Counted from the first letter of the stretch, positions 40,997 through 50,774 are shown. The stretch is DNA of 64,000 bases from Corynebacterium uterequi (GCF_001021065.1 NZ_CP011546.1:434001-498000), one strand, 5' to 3'. Numbers and translations: made by a program. Notes: generated by a model not told the origin, from the letters alone.

Positions 40997-41560
40997 TTAG
41001 CCGAGGTAGGCGGGGGAGTGATCGCGAGAGGGGATCGGAAGCATCGCGCGCTGCTGGCGATGATGCCGGGCGATTATGGCTACCACCGACAGAATTAGCA
41101 AGGAGTAAAGAACGGCCTGGAGTTCGTGGTGATCCTTAAACCACCGAGGTAGTTCTCCGAAGTGGAATGAAATGAGCATGGAGGCTAAGATGAGGTTCTT
41201 TATGGCAGACCAATAGGTTACCTGGGCGCCTTGCGAGAGGCCCTTTCTGTGTTGACAATTCTTTTTATTGGTCAACCTCGCAAACAAGTGGGTGAGAGCG
41301 ATAATGATGAAGAAAATGCCGCCTATGAGACAGCTCGCTCGCATTGTCACTGGGGAGAGGAGGGTGACGGCCAACGCTAGCTCGATATAAGGCATGCTAG
41401 CTGAAATCGCTCGTGAGAGAAATCGGTTTCTTATTCCGAAGGCTGCGAGGGATTTTTGGTTATCCTCCGGCGAGGAGATGAGCCTTCCGGTGGCGCTGAT
41501 AGTGAGGATGATCGATGCGATCGCGAGGTAAATCAGTAAGATTGTCATGCGGGAACCCAT
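40997..41560 (-). CDS. MauE/DoxX-like integral membrane protein, AT-richer than its neighbours
   Basis: 187 residues with four to five hydrophobic segments (about 5-24, 55-75, 78-95, 115-135, 146-163) and a basic, soluble loop NKKNCQHRKG. The arrangement resembles MauE/DoxX redox-associated membrane proteins, but the usual Cys motif is not evident; only Cys in RASCLIGG and KKNCQHR remain. Base composition is visibly lower in GC, with many AT-ending codons, unlike flanking core genes, which suggests recent transfer. The start is ATG 41560 or ATG 41548. It stands alone between icd and an MFS gene. Function unknown. Confidence 0.6.
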   Translation of the reverse strand: MGSRMTILLIYLAIASIILTISATGRLISSPEDNQKSLAAFGIRNRFLSRAISASMPYIELALAVTLLSPVTMRASCLIGGIFFIIIALTHLFARLTNKKNCQHRKGLSQGAQVTYWSAIKNLILASMLISFHFGELPRWFKDHHELQAVLYSLLILSVVAIIARHHRQQRAMLPIPSRDHSPAYLG

Positions 41561-41713
41561 CGTCCGAGGTGTGGAGTTTTATATCCTGAGCCTATCCTGC
41601 TTGACCTGAACCATCAAGGATGAAGTATGTGCTGCTTATCACAAAGTAGAGCAGTGTGCGGCGTCGTCCCGGCGCACCATGCCCGCCACCTAGCGCCCGT
41701 GGGCGCAACGTAG

Positions 41714-41719
41714 TAGCCT
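41714..41719 (+). promoter_or_regulatory. -10 element of the MFS gene (leaderless geometry)
   Basis: TAGCCT, 8 nt before GTG 41728. No ribosome site is visible. Confidence 0.4.
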
Positions 41720-41727
41720 CCCCACAC

Positions 41728-42987
41728 GTGCAAAAACGCGTGAAGTATATCGATCAGTCGGCACCCGCGGCCGCAGCGCAGCGCGGCGACGACGCCCCCC
41801 GCGTGCCCCGCCAGACTGACATCACCCCGGCTCGGCGGGCGATCGTCGTCGCGGCGATGATGCTCGGCACCTTCGCTATCGGTACCACCGAATTCGTGTC
41901 CATGGGCCTACTGCCGCTCATCGCGGATGACTTCGGCATCACCGAGGACAAGGCCAGCTGGATCATCTCGATTTACGCGCTCGGCGTCGTCGTCGGTGCG
42001 CCGCTCATTACCGCGTTCACCGGCCACATCCCGCGCCGACGTCTGCTCATCCTGCTCATGGGAGTGCTCGTCGCTGGGCATCTGCTCAGCCTGGCCGCCC
42101 CGAACTACCCCACCCTCATGGCCGCCCGCTTCATTGCCGGCTTGCCGCACGGGGCGTACTTCTCGGTGGCGGGGCTGTCGGCGGCGTCGCTGGCCCCGCC
42201 GGGGAAGCGTGGGCAGGCGGTGGCGCTCATCGGCATCGGGCTGTCTATTGCCACCATTATTGGTGTTCCCGTCGCGCAGGTGCTGGGCCAGCAGCTGGGG
42301 TGGAATGCGGCCTATGCGCTCGTGGCGGTACTCGGTGTGCTCGCCGGCGGGATCCTTGTGCTGCTCATGCCGCACATGACGAAAATGAAGCCCACCAGCG
42401 TGCGCACCGAACTCGGCGCCCTGACCTTGGTGCAGGTGTGGGCCACGGTGATTATGGCCACCATCGGCTTCGCGGGCATGTTCTGCGTCTATACCTTTAT
42501 TACCTGGACCATGACGGAGCAGGCGGGGCTCGACGTCAGCTGGATGTGGCTGGTGCTCATGGCCTACGGCATCGGCAACACCACCGGCGCGTACATCGGT
42601 GGCATCCTCAGCGACCGCGGTGTGGACGCCACCATCTTGTTCAGCTTGGTCATGATCGTCGTCGTCCTTATCTCCTTCTACCTACTGAGTTCCTTCGCGG
42701 TGCCGGCCACCATCGCCTTCGGCCTCGTGGGCTGCTTCGGCTCCATGCTCACTCCGGCACTGCAGGTCCGGCTCATGGACGTCGCCGGGGACGCGCAAAC
42801 CCTGGCGTCGAGCCTGAACCAGTCCGCGCTGAACATGGCGAACGCCGCCGGTGCGGCCATCGGCGGGGCCGTCGTCGCTGCGGGACACTCGTACTCTGCG
42901 CCGGCGCTGGCGGGCGCGGCGATGGCCGGCGTGTCCATCGTCTTGTGGTTCCCGACGGTGTGGCATCGTCGCCGCCAGGCCCGCTAG
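41728..42987 (+). CDS. MFS transporter, DHA1 drug/sugar exporter type
   Basis: A 419-residue major facilitator with twelve hydrophobic segments. TM1 starts AAMMLGTFAIGTTEFVSMGL, the signature of the AraJ/SotB/chloramphenicol-exporter branch. Loop 2-3 has GHIPRRRLL, and motif C-like GLSIATIIGVPVAQVLGQ lies in TM5. The substrate cannot be told from sequence; drugs or sugars are the usual ones. GTG 41728 is chosen because TAGCCT lies 8 nt upstream. The stop codon overlaps the -10 of the downstream xth gene. Confidence 0.88.
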   Translation: MQKRVKYIDQSAPAAAAQRGDDAPRVPRQTDITPARRAIVVAAMMLGTFAIGTTEFVSMGLLPLIADDFGITEDKASWIISIYALGVVVGAPLITAFTGHIPRRRLLILLMGVLVAGHLLSLAAPNYPTLMAARFIAGLPHGAYFSVAGLSAASLAPPGKRGQAVALIGIGLSIATIIGVPVAQVLGQQLGWNAAYALVAVLGVLAGGILVLLMPHMTKMKPTSVRTELGALTLVQVWATVIMATIGFAGMFCVYTFITWTMTEQAGLDVSWMWLVLMAYGIGNTTGAYIGGILSDRGVDATILFSLVMIVVVLISFYLLSSFAVPATIAFGLVGCFGSMLTPALQVRLMDVAGDAQTLASSLNQSALNMANAAGAAIGGAVVAAGHSYSAPALAGAAMAGVSIVLWFPTVWHRRRQAR

Positions 42988-42990
42988 AGT
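42985..42990 (+). promoter_or_regulatory. -10 element of xth (leaderless geometry)
   Basis: TAGAGT, 7 nt before ATG 42998; its first three bases are the stop codon of the MFS gene. Confidence 0.5.
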
Positions 42991-42997
42991 AGCCGCC

Positions 42998-43888
42998 ATG
43001 ATTATCGCGAGCGTCAACGTCAACGGCATCCGCGCGGCCACGAAGGTGCGCCACGAGGACAACCCCGGCATGCTGGCCTGGCTCGCGGACACACCGGCGG
43101 ACGTCGTCCTGCTCCAGGAGGTTCGCGCCACCGCCGAGCAGGCCGCCGACGCGCTCGCCCCGGCGCTGGCCGACGGCTGGCACCTTGCCGTCGCCCCGGC
43201 GGCCGCGAAGGGTCGCGCCGGCGTCGGTATCCTCGCGCGCACTCCGCTGTCGGAGATCAGCATAGGTTTCGGCTCCTTTAGCGACGCCGGACGGCTCATC
43301 GAGGCGACGGTGGCGGGCGTGCGGGTGGCGTCGCTCTACCTGCCGTCGGGCTCCGCGGGCACCGAAAAGCAGGACGAAAAGTACCGCTTCCTCGACGAAT
43401 TCAGCGGCTACCTTGACGCCCAGGCCACTGCCTTCGAGCACATGGTCATCGGCGGCGATTGGAACATCTGCCACCGCACCCAAGACCTGAAGAATTCCCG
43501 CACCAACCAGAAGAAGTCCGGCCATCTGCCTGACGAACGTGCCTGGATGGACTCCGTCTTCGGCGCCTTCCCGGACGAGCACGCCCAGGAGAAGAAGGGG
43601 CTGGGGGAGTTCTTCGGCGTCGTCGACTACGAACCGCGGCCCGTGCGGGTCGCGACGGACAACCCGCGCTGGTTCGACGTCGCCCGGCGCCTGCACCCCG
43701 AGGACGCCGCCTACACCTGGTGGACGTACCGCGGGCAGGCCTTCAACAACGACGCCGGGTGGCGCATCGACATCCAGGCCGCCACCCCGGCGATGTGGCG
43801 GCGCGCCCAGCGCACGTGGGTGGATCGGGCCGCCACGGTGGAACAGCGGTGGTCGGATCACGCTCCGCTGCTCGTCGAGTACCGCTGA
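42998..43888 (+). CDS. xth: Exodeoxyribonuclease III / AP endonuclease
   Basis: A 296-residue Mg-dependent nuclease for abasic-site repair. Conserved pieces are SVNVNGIRA (Asn9), LLQEVR (Glu41), SLYLPSG (catalytic Tyr), GGDWNICHR (Asp/Asn pair), GWRIDIQ and the final WSDHAPLLVEYR (Asp-His). Length is slightly above the E. coli enzyme. It probably starts without a leader. A small membrane protein gene follows 51 nt later. Confidence 0.95.
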   Translation: MIIASVNVNGIRAATKVRHEDNPGMLAWLADTPADVVLLQEVRATAEQAADALAPALADGWHLAVAPAAAKGRAGVGILARTPLSEISIGFGSFSDAGRLIEATVAGVRVASLYLPSGSAGTEKQDEKYRFLDEFSGYLDAQATAFEHMVIGGDWNICHRTQDLKNSRTNQKKSGHLPDERAWMDSVFGAFPDEHAQEKKGLGEFFGVVDYEPRPVRVATDNPRWFDVARRLHPEDAAYTWWTYRGQAFNNDAGWRIDIQAATPAMWRRAQRTWVDRAATVEQRWSDHAPLLVEYR

Positions 43889-43939
43889 TAGACTAAAAGT
43901 TTGATACCAGCTCCAGTCAACCTAAGTGAGGTTTTTAAC

Positions 43940-44128
43940 ATGCGCACCGCCATCGCCGCTGTCCTCGGCGTCATCGTCCTGGCCTTGGGGGTGTGGTGGT
44001 TAGGCGTGGCCGGTCCCACCGTCGCCGGCATCCTCGCCGCCCTCGTCATCGCGGCAGGCGGCGCCCTGCTCTGCACCGCGCTCGGTATGGGCCTGGACGA
44101 CTTCTCCAAGACCCATAAGAAGATCTAG
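43940..44128 (+). CDS. Small two-segment membrane protein
   Basis: 62 residues: a first hydrophobic segment (about 2-20, AIAAVLGVIVLALGVWWLG), a short turn, a second segment (about 25-45, AGILAALVIAAGGALLCTAL) and a charged tail DDFSKTHKKI. ATG 43940 follows GTGAGG. An in-frame TTG at 43901 has no ribosome site and was rejected. I do not recognise a family. It lies between xth and trpS. Confidence 0.7.
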   Translation: MRTAIAAVLGVIVLALGVWWLGVAGPTVAGILAALVIAAGGALLCTALGMGLDDFSKTHKKI

Positions 44129-44135
44129 CCCCTAG

Positions 44136-45185
<1,050 letters not shown>

Positions 45186-45209
45186 CGAAACGCTGAGGAC
45201 CTGGCCCCG

Positions 45210-45215
45210 TATACT
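45210..45215 (+). promoter_or_regulatory. -10 element of the YihY-family gene
   Basis: TATACT, 52 nt before ATG 45268, implying a leader of about 45 nt that contains AGGAAGG. Confidence 0.45.
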
Positions 45216-45267
45216 GGTCTGCGCTGCCGTAACGACACACCCAGGAAGGTCAGGTCCGCTAAGCGAT

Positions 45268-46341
45268 ATGGCGACTAGAACTAAGCCCGACGCCCGCTAC
45301 ACCGACGACTTCGGCGTCGAGCGGGCAACCGCCGACGAACCCACCGCCATCGACAAGATCCGCAAGAAAGCGCCGGTCATCGACCACCTCATGCGGATGC
45401 AGGAGCGCTTCGGCCAGGAGGGCGGCAACCAATACTCGGCGGGAATCACCTACTTCTCCGTCATGGCGATCTTCCCGCTGGCGATGATTACCTTCGCCGC
45501 GTTGGCCTTCTTCCTCGCCTCGCGGCCCGACCTGCTCACCGAGATCCAGGACCAAATCTCCGGGTCCCTGCCCGGGGAGATGGGCGCGATGGTCAACACC
45601 ATCATCGATCAGGCCATCGAACAGCGCGGCGCCGTCGCCGGCATCGGTGGTTTGACCGCGCTGTGGTCCGGCCTGGGCTGGATGACCAACCTGCGCGCCG
45701 GGGTGTCGGCGATGTGGCTCATCGACCCGACCGAGGGCGGCAACATCGTGGTCAAGAAGCTCAAGGACCTCGTGGCCCTGCTGGGCCTGCTGCTCGCCTT
45801 CTTCATCGCTTTCGCGGTGACGGCGATCGGCTCCTCGGGGATCACCGAGAAGATCCTCGACCTGCTGAGCATCGAATCCTTCCCCGGCATGACGCAGGTG
45901 ATCTTCGTCCTCGGCCTCGTCATCGGCTACCTGGCGAACTTCCTCGTCTTCGCGTGGATGCTCATGGCATTGCCGCGGCTGAAGGTGCCGCGTCGCTCCG
46001 GGCTCATCGCGGCCGCCATCGGCGCGCTCATCTTTGAGGTCATCAAGCAGCTGTCCACCCTCATCTTCGGTGCGCTGCTCGGCAACCCCGCGGGCGCGGT
46101 CTTCGGCCCCGTCATCGGGCTGATGCTGGTCTTCTACCTCATTTGGCGGATCGTGATGTACCTCTCCGCGTGGGCGGCGACCACCGAGGAATCCCTCGCC
46201 GCCACCCCGACCCCGGCGCCGGAACCCGCCGTCATCCGGGTGCGCAACGAGGTTTCCACCGGCGCGGACCCGAAGGCGTTGCTGGGCATCGGCGCCGCCG
46301 TCGGCGCGGGCGTCATCGCCCTGCTGTCGCGCAACAGCTAG
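45268..46341 (+). CDS. YihY/UPF0761-family inner membrane protein
   Basis: 357 residues with about six hydrophobic segments. The family start block GITYFSVMAIFPLAMITFAA follows an N-terminal cytosolic stretch, and GLGWMTNLRAGVSAMW and FVFAWMLMALPRLKVPRRSG come later. YihY proteins (once called ribonuclease BN, wrongly) are thought to be transporters or lipid-related, and the role here is open. The C-terminal tail ends in another hydrophobic stretch. The stop lies 10 nt from that of the convergent carboxypeptidase gene. Confidence 0.9.
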   Translation: MATRTKPDARYTDDFGVERATADEPTAIDKIRKKAPVIDHLMRMQERFGQEGGNQYSAGITYFSVMAIFPLAMITFAALAFFLASRPDLLTEIQDQISGSLPGEMGAMVNTIIDQAIEQRGAVAGIGGLTALWSGLGWMTNLRAGVSAMWLIDPTEGGNIVVKKLKDLVALLGLLLAFFIAFAVTAIGSSGITEKILDLLSIESFPGMTQVIFVLGLVIGYLANFLVFAWMLMALPRLKVPRRSGLIAAAIGALIFEVIKQLSTLIFGALLGNPAGAVFGPVIGLMLVFYLIWRIVMYLSAWAATTEESLAATPTPAPEPAVIRVRNEVSTGADPKALLGIGAAVGAGVIALLSRNS

Positions 46342-46351
46342 GCGTTTTCGG

Positions 46352-47512
46352 CTAACGGCGCCGGGCGCGGCGGATCGACACCGCCGCCGCCACCGCAAAG
46401 GCGCCGACGACGCCGATGACCACGGCGATCCCCACCACCGGGTGGCGCACGGCGGGCAACGCAGCCAGCGGCTCGTCGGTGGTGGCTTCCGGCGCCGACG
46501 CGCCGGCCAGCGGTTGCAGCGTCGCCACGCCGGACCCGGCCGGGATGGTGTAGGCCTCGTGCAGCAGCGCCTGCGCCTGTTCCCACGCCCGACCCTGGTC
46601 GATGGTGGTATCGAGCACGACGGCGGCGAGCCGTCGGCCGTCGCGGTCCAGGGCGCCGACGAACGTGTGCTTGGCGTCGTCGGTGTAGCCCGTCTTCCCG
46701 CCGATGCCGTCCGGATCGTTGAGGAACAGCTTGTTGTCGTTCCACACCTCGAATGCCTCGTACCCGGGCTGTTCGGGATAGTTGACGAACTCGGTCGCGG
46801 CAATGCGGGCGAACACCGGGTCTGAGAACGCCGCCCGGAAGATCAGGCCCATGTCATAGGCGGACGTCGACTGCCCTGGGGCGTCGAGCCCGGCGTAGTG
46901 CGCCACCCGGGTGGAGCCCGTGCCCAGCTCGGCGGCTAGCGCGTTGACCGCCGCCAGCGTGGCCTCGTCGCCGCCGAGCTCCTGCGCAAGGGCGTGGGCG
47001 GCGTCGTTGCCGCTGTTGAGGATAAGCCCGTAGAGCAACTCCTCGACGGTGTAGACCCCGCCCTCGACGAGCCCCACCGCCGAGCCCTCCTGGGCGGCCG
47101 ACTCGGCCGATACCGTCACCTTCCGGTCCAGCGGCAACTCCCGGATCGCCACCAACGCCACGAGGGCCTTGATAATCGACGCCGGCCGGTACCGGCCGTG
47201 CGGATCCTTCATGGCGATGATCTCGCCGGAGTCGACGTCGAACACCAGCCACGCGCTGGCCAGCACCATCTCCGGCACGTCGAAGCCGGCCGGCGCGCTC
47301 ACCCCGCACGTGGAGGCGATCGGCGCCAGCGGTTCGGGGCTGGGCCGGCCCGGGGCGAGCCGCTCGGAGGTGGTCACCGGCTCGGGCGGCACGAGAGAAT
47401 GCGGGCAACTATCGGTGTTGGGGGCGGCTGAGCGAGGTGGCGGGGCGTACGGGGTCGTTGTCACCAGCGTCGTCATCACGAGCGCCGAGGCCACCAACGG
47501 CAGTGGGTTCAT
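46352..47512 (-). CDS. dacC: D-alanyl-D-alanine carboxypeptidase (PBP5/6 family)
   Basis: A 386-residue exported peptidoglycan enzyme that trims pentapeptide stems. The signal peptide lies within 1-22. Active-site motifs are Ser112-x-x-Lys115 (PASIIKAL), Ser167-Gly-Asn169 and Lys273-Thr-Gly (GGKTGYT). A C-terminal membrane anchor (about 355-378, VVGIAVVIGVVGAFAVAAAV) and basic tail follow. This length and tail suit an anchored D,D-carboxypeptidase without a large C-terminal domain. The symbol letter is by position and is uncertain. The promoter region holds a perfect inverted repeat. Confidence 0.9.
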   Translation of the reverse strand: MNPLPLVASALVMTTLVTTTPYAPPPRSAAPNTDSCPHSLVPPEPVTTSERLAPGRPSPEPLAPIASTCGVSAPAGFDVPEMVLASAWLVFDVDSGEIIAMKDPHGRYRPASIIKALVALVAIRELPLDRKVTVSAESAAQEGSAVGLVEGGVYTVEELLYGLILNSGNDAAHALAQELGGDEATLAAVNALAAELGTGSTRVAHYAGLDAPGQSTSAYDMGLIFRAAFSDPVFARIAATEFVNYPEQPGYEAFEVWNDNKLFLNDPDGIGGKTGYTDDAKHTFVGALDRDGRRLAAVVLDTTIDQGRAWEQAQALLHEAYTIPAGSGVATLQPLAGASAPEATTDEPLAALPAVRHPVVGIAVVIGVVGAFAVAAAVSIRRARRR

Positions 47513-47513
47513 A

Positions 47514-47541
47514 ACCAGCAGAGTGTAGACCCTCTGCTGGT
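47514..47541 (-). promoter_or_regulatory. Perfect inverted repeat over the dacC promoter
   Basis: ACCAGCAGAG / CTCTGCTGGT, 10-bp arms with 8-bp spacer. Minus-strand TACACT (47522-47527) lies inside it, 9 nt before the dacC ATG. It could be an operator over the -10 and start site, or a terminator for the upstream gene, whose stop is 12 bp away. Confidence 0.6.
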
Positions 47542-47552
47542 GATGCGTCGCA

Positions 47553-48788
47553 CTAGAACTTGGACAGCCGCTTGATGAGCATGTCCTCGATCTCGCGCCA
47601 GCTATCGGCCTTGTCCTGATAGGGCTTCGACGGCCGGTAGCCGGCCGCGTCCGTCGAGCCGAGCATGTACGACAGGTAGTCCTGGAAGCGCGGGTTTGCC
47701 AACAGGTAGGAGTTGAGCGAGTCGTCCGCCGCCCAGTCCGCCGCGTCGGCCATGAGCTCGTAGGCGCGGTTCATCTGCTCCGCATCCACCGCGTCCGGGC
47801 CTTCGAGGATGTCCTCCGCCAGCCCGGTGAAGGAATAGGCGTTGTCCGGGTGGACGGTGACCTCCAGGTCCCCGCCGGTGGCCAAGGCGTGTACATCCTC
47901 CCAGGTGCTCACGCGGGCGAGGTCGTGATCGTCGTGCTCGATGATCCACCGCACCAGGTGCTTGCGGGAGGGGAACGTGGTGATCTGGCCGTAGCGGCCG
48001 AGGAACACCGGACGCCCGTCGACGTAGGTGCGCAGGCTGTACACGCTCGTGCCGCGGGCGGTGATCTTGATCGGGTCGATGCCGGCCTCCGCCCACACCG
48101 ACGTGTCATAAGGATCCGCCTCATCCAGCTTGGCCTGACGCTCCTGCTCGGCCTTCTCGCGGGCGGCCTCGGCGGCGGCCTGGGCCTGGTCGATGCGGGC
48201 TTCGGCGTCCGCCAGCTGCTCCGGGCTGTGCGACGGCTCGACGACGCGCACCACCTCGTCGATGCTGGCGAGCACCTCCGCCCAGTTGGACAGCACCGCC
48301 CGGCCGACGGCGGTCCACTCCGCGTCGCCATCGGAGCCGCCGTAATGCTCCGCGCCGCGCTGGACGTTGCGCAGCACCGAGTGCGTGGCGAAGAACGTCA
48401 CCGCGCGCTGCGCCTGGCCGACGTGCGCCAGGGACTCCGTGACCTCGAAGACGCCGGCGGCGGTGGCCACGTTGTCGTAGGAGGCGCGACCGGCCAAGGC
48501 GTCGGGGACCCCTACCAGGTCGTAGCGATCCTTCACCCCCGGCACAACCCGGTGGGCGGGCAGGGCGTTAAACGTGGCCCACTGCGGGTGCGACGCGAGG
48601 TCGTGCGCCGACGTCGACTCGATGTAGCACAGCAGCTCCGCCGGGGAGGAGAAGCCCAGAATGTGGGTGTCGTCACCGAGAAACGCCTGCCACTGAGAGC
48701 CATGCTCGACCCAGGTGGGTGCCCACAGCGTGTAGACATCGCCCTGGTTGAGAGACAGCGAGACGGGAACGATCGAACGAGAGCTCAT
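47553..48788 (-). CDS. Uncharacterised protein with a duplicated domain
   Basis: 411 residues, soluble, no signal peptide. An N-terminal module (about 15-75: VYTLWAPTWVEHGSQWQAF, then ILGFSSPAELLCYIESTS) is echoed by a C-terminal one (about 245-310: VYSLRTYVDGRPVFLGRYG, then TTFPSRKHLVRWIIEHDDHD). Between them lies a charged coiled-coil-like stretch (about 190-225, rich in Ala, Glu, Gln and Lys). ATG 48788 is chosen because minus-strand TAGACT lies 8 nt upstream; a longer in-frame version would overlap the next gene. I do not recognise the family. Its neighbours act on the cell wall. Confidence 0.75.
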   Translation of the reverse strand: MSSRSIVPVSLSLNQGDVYTLWAPTWVEHGSQWQAFLGDDTHILGFSSPAELLCYIESTSAHDLASHPQWATFNALPAHRVVPGVKDRYDLVGVPDALAGRASYDNVATAAGVFEVTESLAHVGQAQRAVTFFATHSVLRNVQRGAEHYGGSDGDAEWTAVGRAVLSNWAEVLASIDEVVRVVEPSHSPEQLADAEARIDQAQAAAEAAREKAEQERQAKLDEADPYDTSVWAEAGIDPIKITARGTSVYSLRTYVDGRPVFLGRYGQITTFPSRKHLVRWIIEHDDHDLARVSTWEDVHALATGGDLEVTVHPDNAYSFTGLAEDILEGPDAVDAEQMNRAYELMADAADWAADDSLNSYLLANPRFQDYLSYMLGSTDAAGYRPSKPYQDKADSWREIEDMLIKRLSKF

Positions 48789-48796
48789 GGCAGCGA

Positions 48797-48802
48797 AGTC
48801 TA
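48797..48802 (-). promoter_or_regulatory. -10 element of the duplicated-domain gene (leaderless geometry)
   Basis: Minus-strand TAGACT (TAnAnT), 8 nt before ATG 48788, in the 23-bp gap after the NlpC/P60 gene. Confidence 0.45.
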
Positions 48803-48811
48803 CCCAACGCC

Positions 48812-49756
48812 CTAGCCGGTGGGCCGCCAAAACCCCTTGAACGCCATTCCCATGTTGGACGTGCGCAGGGGACTGATCTCGACGGGGCTACCGGCCTCGA
48901 CGATCTGCCCATCGCCGATGAACATGGCCACGTGGCCCTCCCAGACGAGGAGGTCGCCGGGAAGCAGCTCGTCCTGGCTGACCTGCCGGCCCACCGTCTG
49001 CTCCTGCGCCAGCCGCGGCAGTTCCACCCCGGCCTGCCGATACGCCCACTGGGTCAACCCGGAACAGTCGAAGCCCCCGTTGCCGGTGCCGCCCCAGACA
49101 TAGGGCGTGCCGAGCTGAGTCAGGGCGGCGTCGACGGCGGCCTGGCCGACGCTGTGCGCCGCCGGCGTCGGGTCGGGTGTTGGTTCGGGTGTTGGTTCGG
49201 GTGTTGGCTCGGTGGCCGGCTCCGGCAGGGGAGGCGGCGGCTGCTGGGCCGGCTCCGGCGGCGCCGAAAACGACCCCGCGCGCCCGGCCAGCGGGTCGGG
49301 GGCGGCGGTCACCTCGTCGAGCGTGGCGGTCGGCTCGGCGAGGTCGGTTCGTAGCTGTTCGAGGCGCGCCATCACCTCCGATCGCGCCCGGGCGGCGAGC
49401 AGCGCCACCCCCACCACGGCGGTGGCTTTGGTCAGTGGTGTCGGCACCGCCGCCTGGCCCAACAGTGCCAGCGCCCCGCGGGTGAACTCCACCGCCGTGG
49501 CCCCGATGTCGATGCCGCAGTCGACGATGAGGTCATTCGCCCGGGTGGTGGTCTCGTTGACGGTCTCGCGCTCCGACTGATGCCGGTCGACCTCGTCGAT
49601 AAGCGACCGGGCGTCGCCGCTCATGTCGCGTGCCAGCGCGGTGAGCGTGTCGGCGATGTCCGACGTCGGCAGTGCGGGCAGCGGCTCGGCCGGCATCGCC
49701 GCCGGGGTGTGGGAGACGAGCTCCTCCATGACGCTGCGTAGCGAAATCACGGGCAC
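48812..49756 (-). CDS. NlpC/P60 peptidoglycan hydrolase without an obvious signal peptide
   Basis: 314 residues. The C-terminal NlpC/P60 domain (about 203-314) has Cys231 in [11 protein letters not shown] and His275 in [10 protein letters not shown], so it should cleave peptide stems. A Pro/Thr/Glu linker (about 165-200, PTPEPTP repeats) joins it to a helical N-terminal part (1-150) with a hydrophobic patch at about 110-122. I see no N-terminal signal peptide or lipobox. GTG 49756 overlaps the end of the 99-residue gene by 10 bp; ATG nine codons on is an alternative. Confidence 0.85.
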   Translation of the reverse strand: MPVISLRSVMEELVSHTPAAMPAEPLPALPTSDIADTLTALARDMSGDARSLIDEVDRHQSERETVNETTTRANDLIVDCGIDIGATAVEFTRGALALLGQAAVPTPLTKATAVVGVALLAARARSEVMARLEQLRTDLAEPTATLDEVTAAPDPLAGRAGSFSAPPEPAQQPPPPLPEPATEPTPEPTPEPTPDPTPAAHSVGQAAVDAALTQLGTPYVWGGTGNGGFDCSGLTQWAYRQAGVELPRLAQEQTVGRQVSQDELLPGDLLVWEGHVAMFIGDGQIVEAGSPVEISPLRTSNMGMAFKGFWRPTG

Positions 49757-50046
49757 ACCCGCTCACCGTGCGCAGCCAGCCGGCCGGCGAGGGCAACGTC
49801 GTGCTCCCGGACGGTGCTGGCGAAAAGGTGCGCGTCGACGGCATGGGCCTCGAGGATGCCCGCCAGCAGCCGCGATCGCAGCGCTACCGCCGTGGAGGCG
49901 GCGTCGAGGGCGGCGGCGAAGTCGGTGGTGGGGCCGAGCCCCGGCGGGACCTCGCGCTCCGCGGGAAGGGAGGTGGCCAGGGCGTGGGCGAGGAGATCGT
50001 GGGCGGACAGTTGCGTGCGGTCTGGGTCGATCTGGAGGTTGTTCAT
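49747..50046 (-). CDS. Small helical protein paired with the NlpC/P60 hydrolase
   Basis: 99 residues, no signal peptide, mostly helical. A central stretch, [19 protein letters not shown], resembles the helices of small WXG-like or DUF2580-type secretion-associated proteins, but I see no WXG motif, so this is only a suggestion. It overlaps the hydrolase gene by 10 bp and is probably its operon partner. ATG 50046 is preceded only by a weak AAGAAAG. Function unknown. Confidence 0.7.
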   Translation of the reverse strand: MNNLQIDPDRTQLSAHDLLAHALATSLPAEREVPPGLGPTTDFAAALDAASTAVALRSRLLAGILEAHAVDAHLFASTVREHDVALAGRLAAHGERVCP

Positions 50047-50090
50047 GCTTTCTTAGACCGCGTCAATCCGGGGAGGGTTCCCGCGGCGGC

Positions 50091-50096
50091 TAGCAT
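50091..50096 (+). promoter_or_regulatory. -10 element of upp (leaderless geometry)
   Basis: TAGCAT, 7 nt before ATG 50104; it overlaps the alternative in-frame ATG at 50095. Confidence 0.4.
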
Positions 50097-50103
50097 GGAG
50101 GTT

Positions 50104-50739
50104 ATGAATATCACAGTCGTCGATCACCCCTTGGCCGCCGCCCGCCTGACGATCCTGCGCGACGAGCGCACCGATAACGCCGCTTTTCGTTCGGCTCTCA
50201 ACGACCTGGGCGGAATGCTGATCTACGAGGCCTCCCGAAACCTGGCCGTCGAGCAGTTCCCGGTCACCACCCCCGTGGCGGAAGCGACGGGCACGCGCCT
50301 GCAGAACCCGCCGATCATCGTCCCCGTCATCCGCGCCGGGCTGGGCATGATCGACCCGGCGCTGTCGATGATTACCGACGCGCAGGTGGGGTTCATCGGC
50401 CTGGCCCGCAACGAGAAGACTCACGAGCCGGTCCCGTACCTGGAGGCGCTGCCGGAGGACCTCACGGGGCAGCCGGTGTTCGTCGTCGACCCGATGCTCG
50501 CCACCGGCGGTTCGCTGCTGCACGCCATCCGCCTGCTCGCCGAGCGGGGTGCGACGGACATCACCGCGGTGTGCGTCGTCTCCGCACAGCCGGGGGTGGA
50601 GGCCCTGGCGGAGTCCGGCCTGCCGGTGCGCCTGGTGACGGCGACGATCGACCCGGAGCTCAACGACGACGCCTACATCGTGCCCGGCCTCGGCGACGCT
50701 GGCGACCGCCTCTACGGACCGCGTAACATCGACCTGTAG
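50104..50739 (+). CDS. upp: Uracil phosphoribosyltransferase
   Basis: A 211-residue salvage enzyme making UMP from uracil and PRPP. The PRPP loop is [18 protein letters not shown], and [15 protein letters not shown] and the C-terminal [15 protein letters not shown] (uracil binding) are diagnostic. ATG 50104 is 7 nt after TAGCAT; ATG 50095 is also in frame. It is divergent from the small helical protein gene with about 57 bp between. Confidence 0.96.
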   Translation: MNITVVDHPLAAARLTILRDERTDNAAFRSALNDLGGMLIYEASRNLAVEQFPVTTPVAEATGTRLQNPPIIVPVIRAGLGMIDPALSMITDAQVGFIGLARNEKTHEPVPYLEALPEDLTGQPVFVVDPMLATGGSLLHAIRLLAERGATDITAVCVVSAQPGVEALAESGLPVRLVTATIDPELNDDAYIVPGLGDAGDRLYGPRNIDL

Positions 50740-50774
50740 GTCACGACTTATTCGACGGCTTCAGGGGGGAAGTC

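Noticed and set aside
49164..49212. Short direct repeats that look CRISPR-like
   Set aside because: They encode the Pro-Thr-Glu linker of the NlpC/P60 protein in frame, and there are no spacers.
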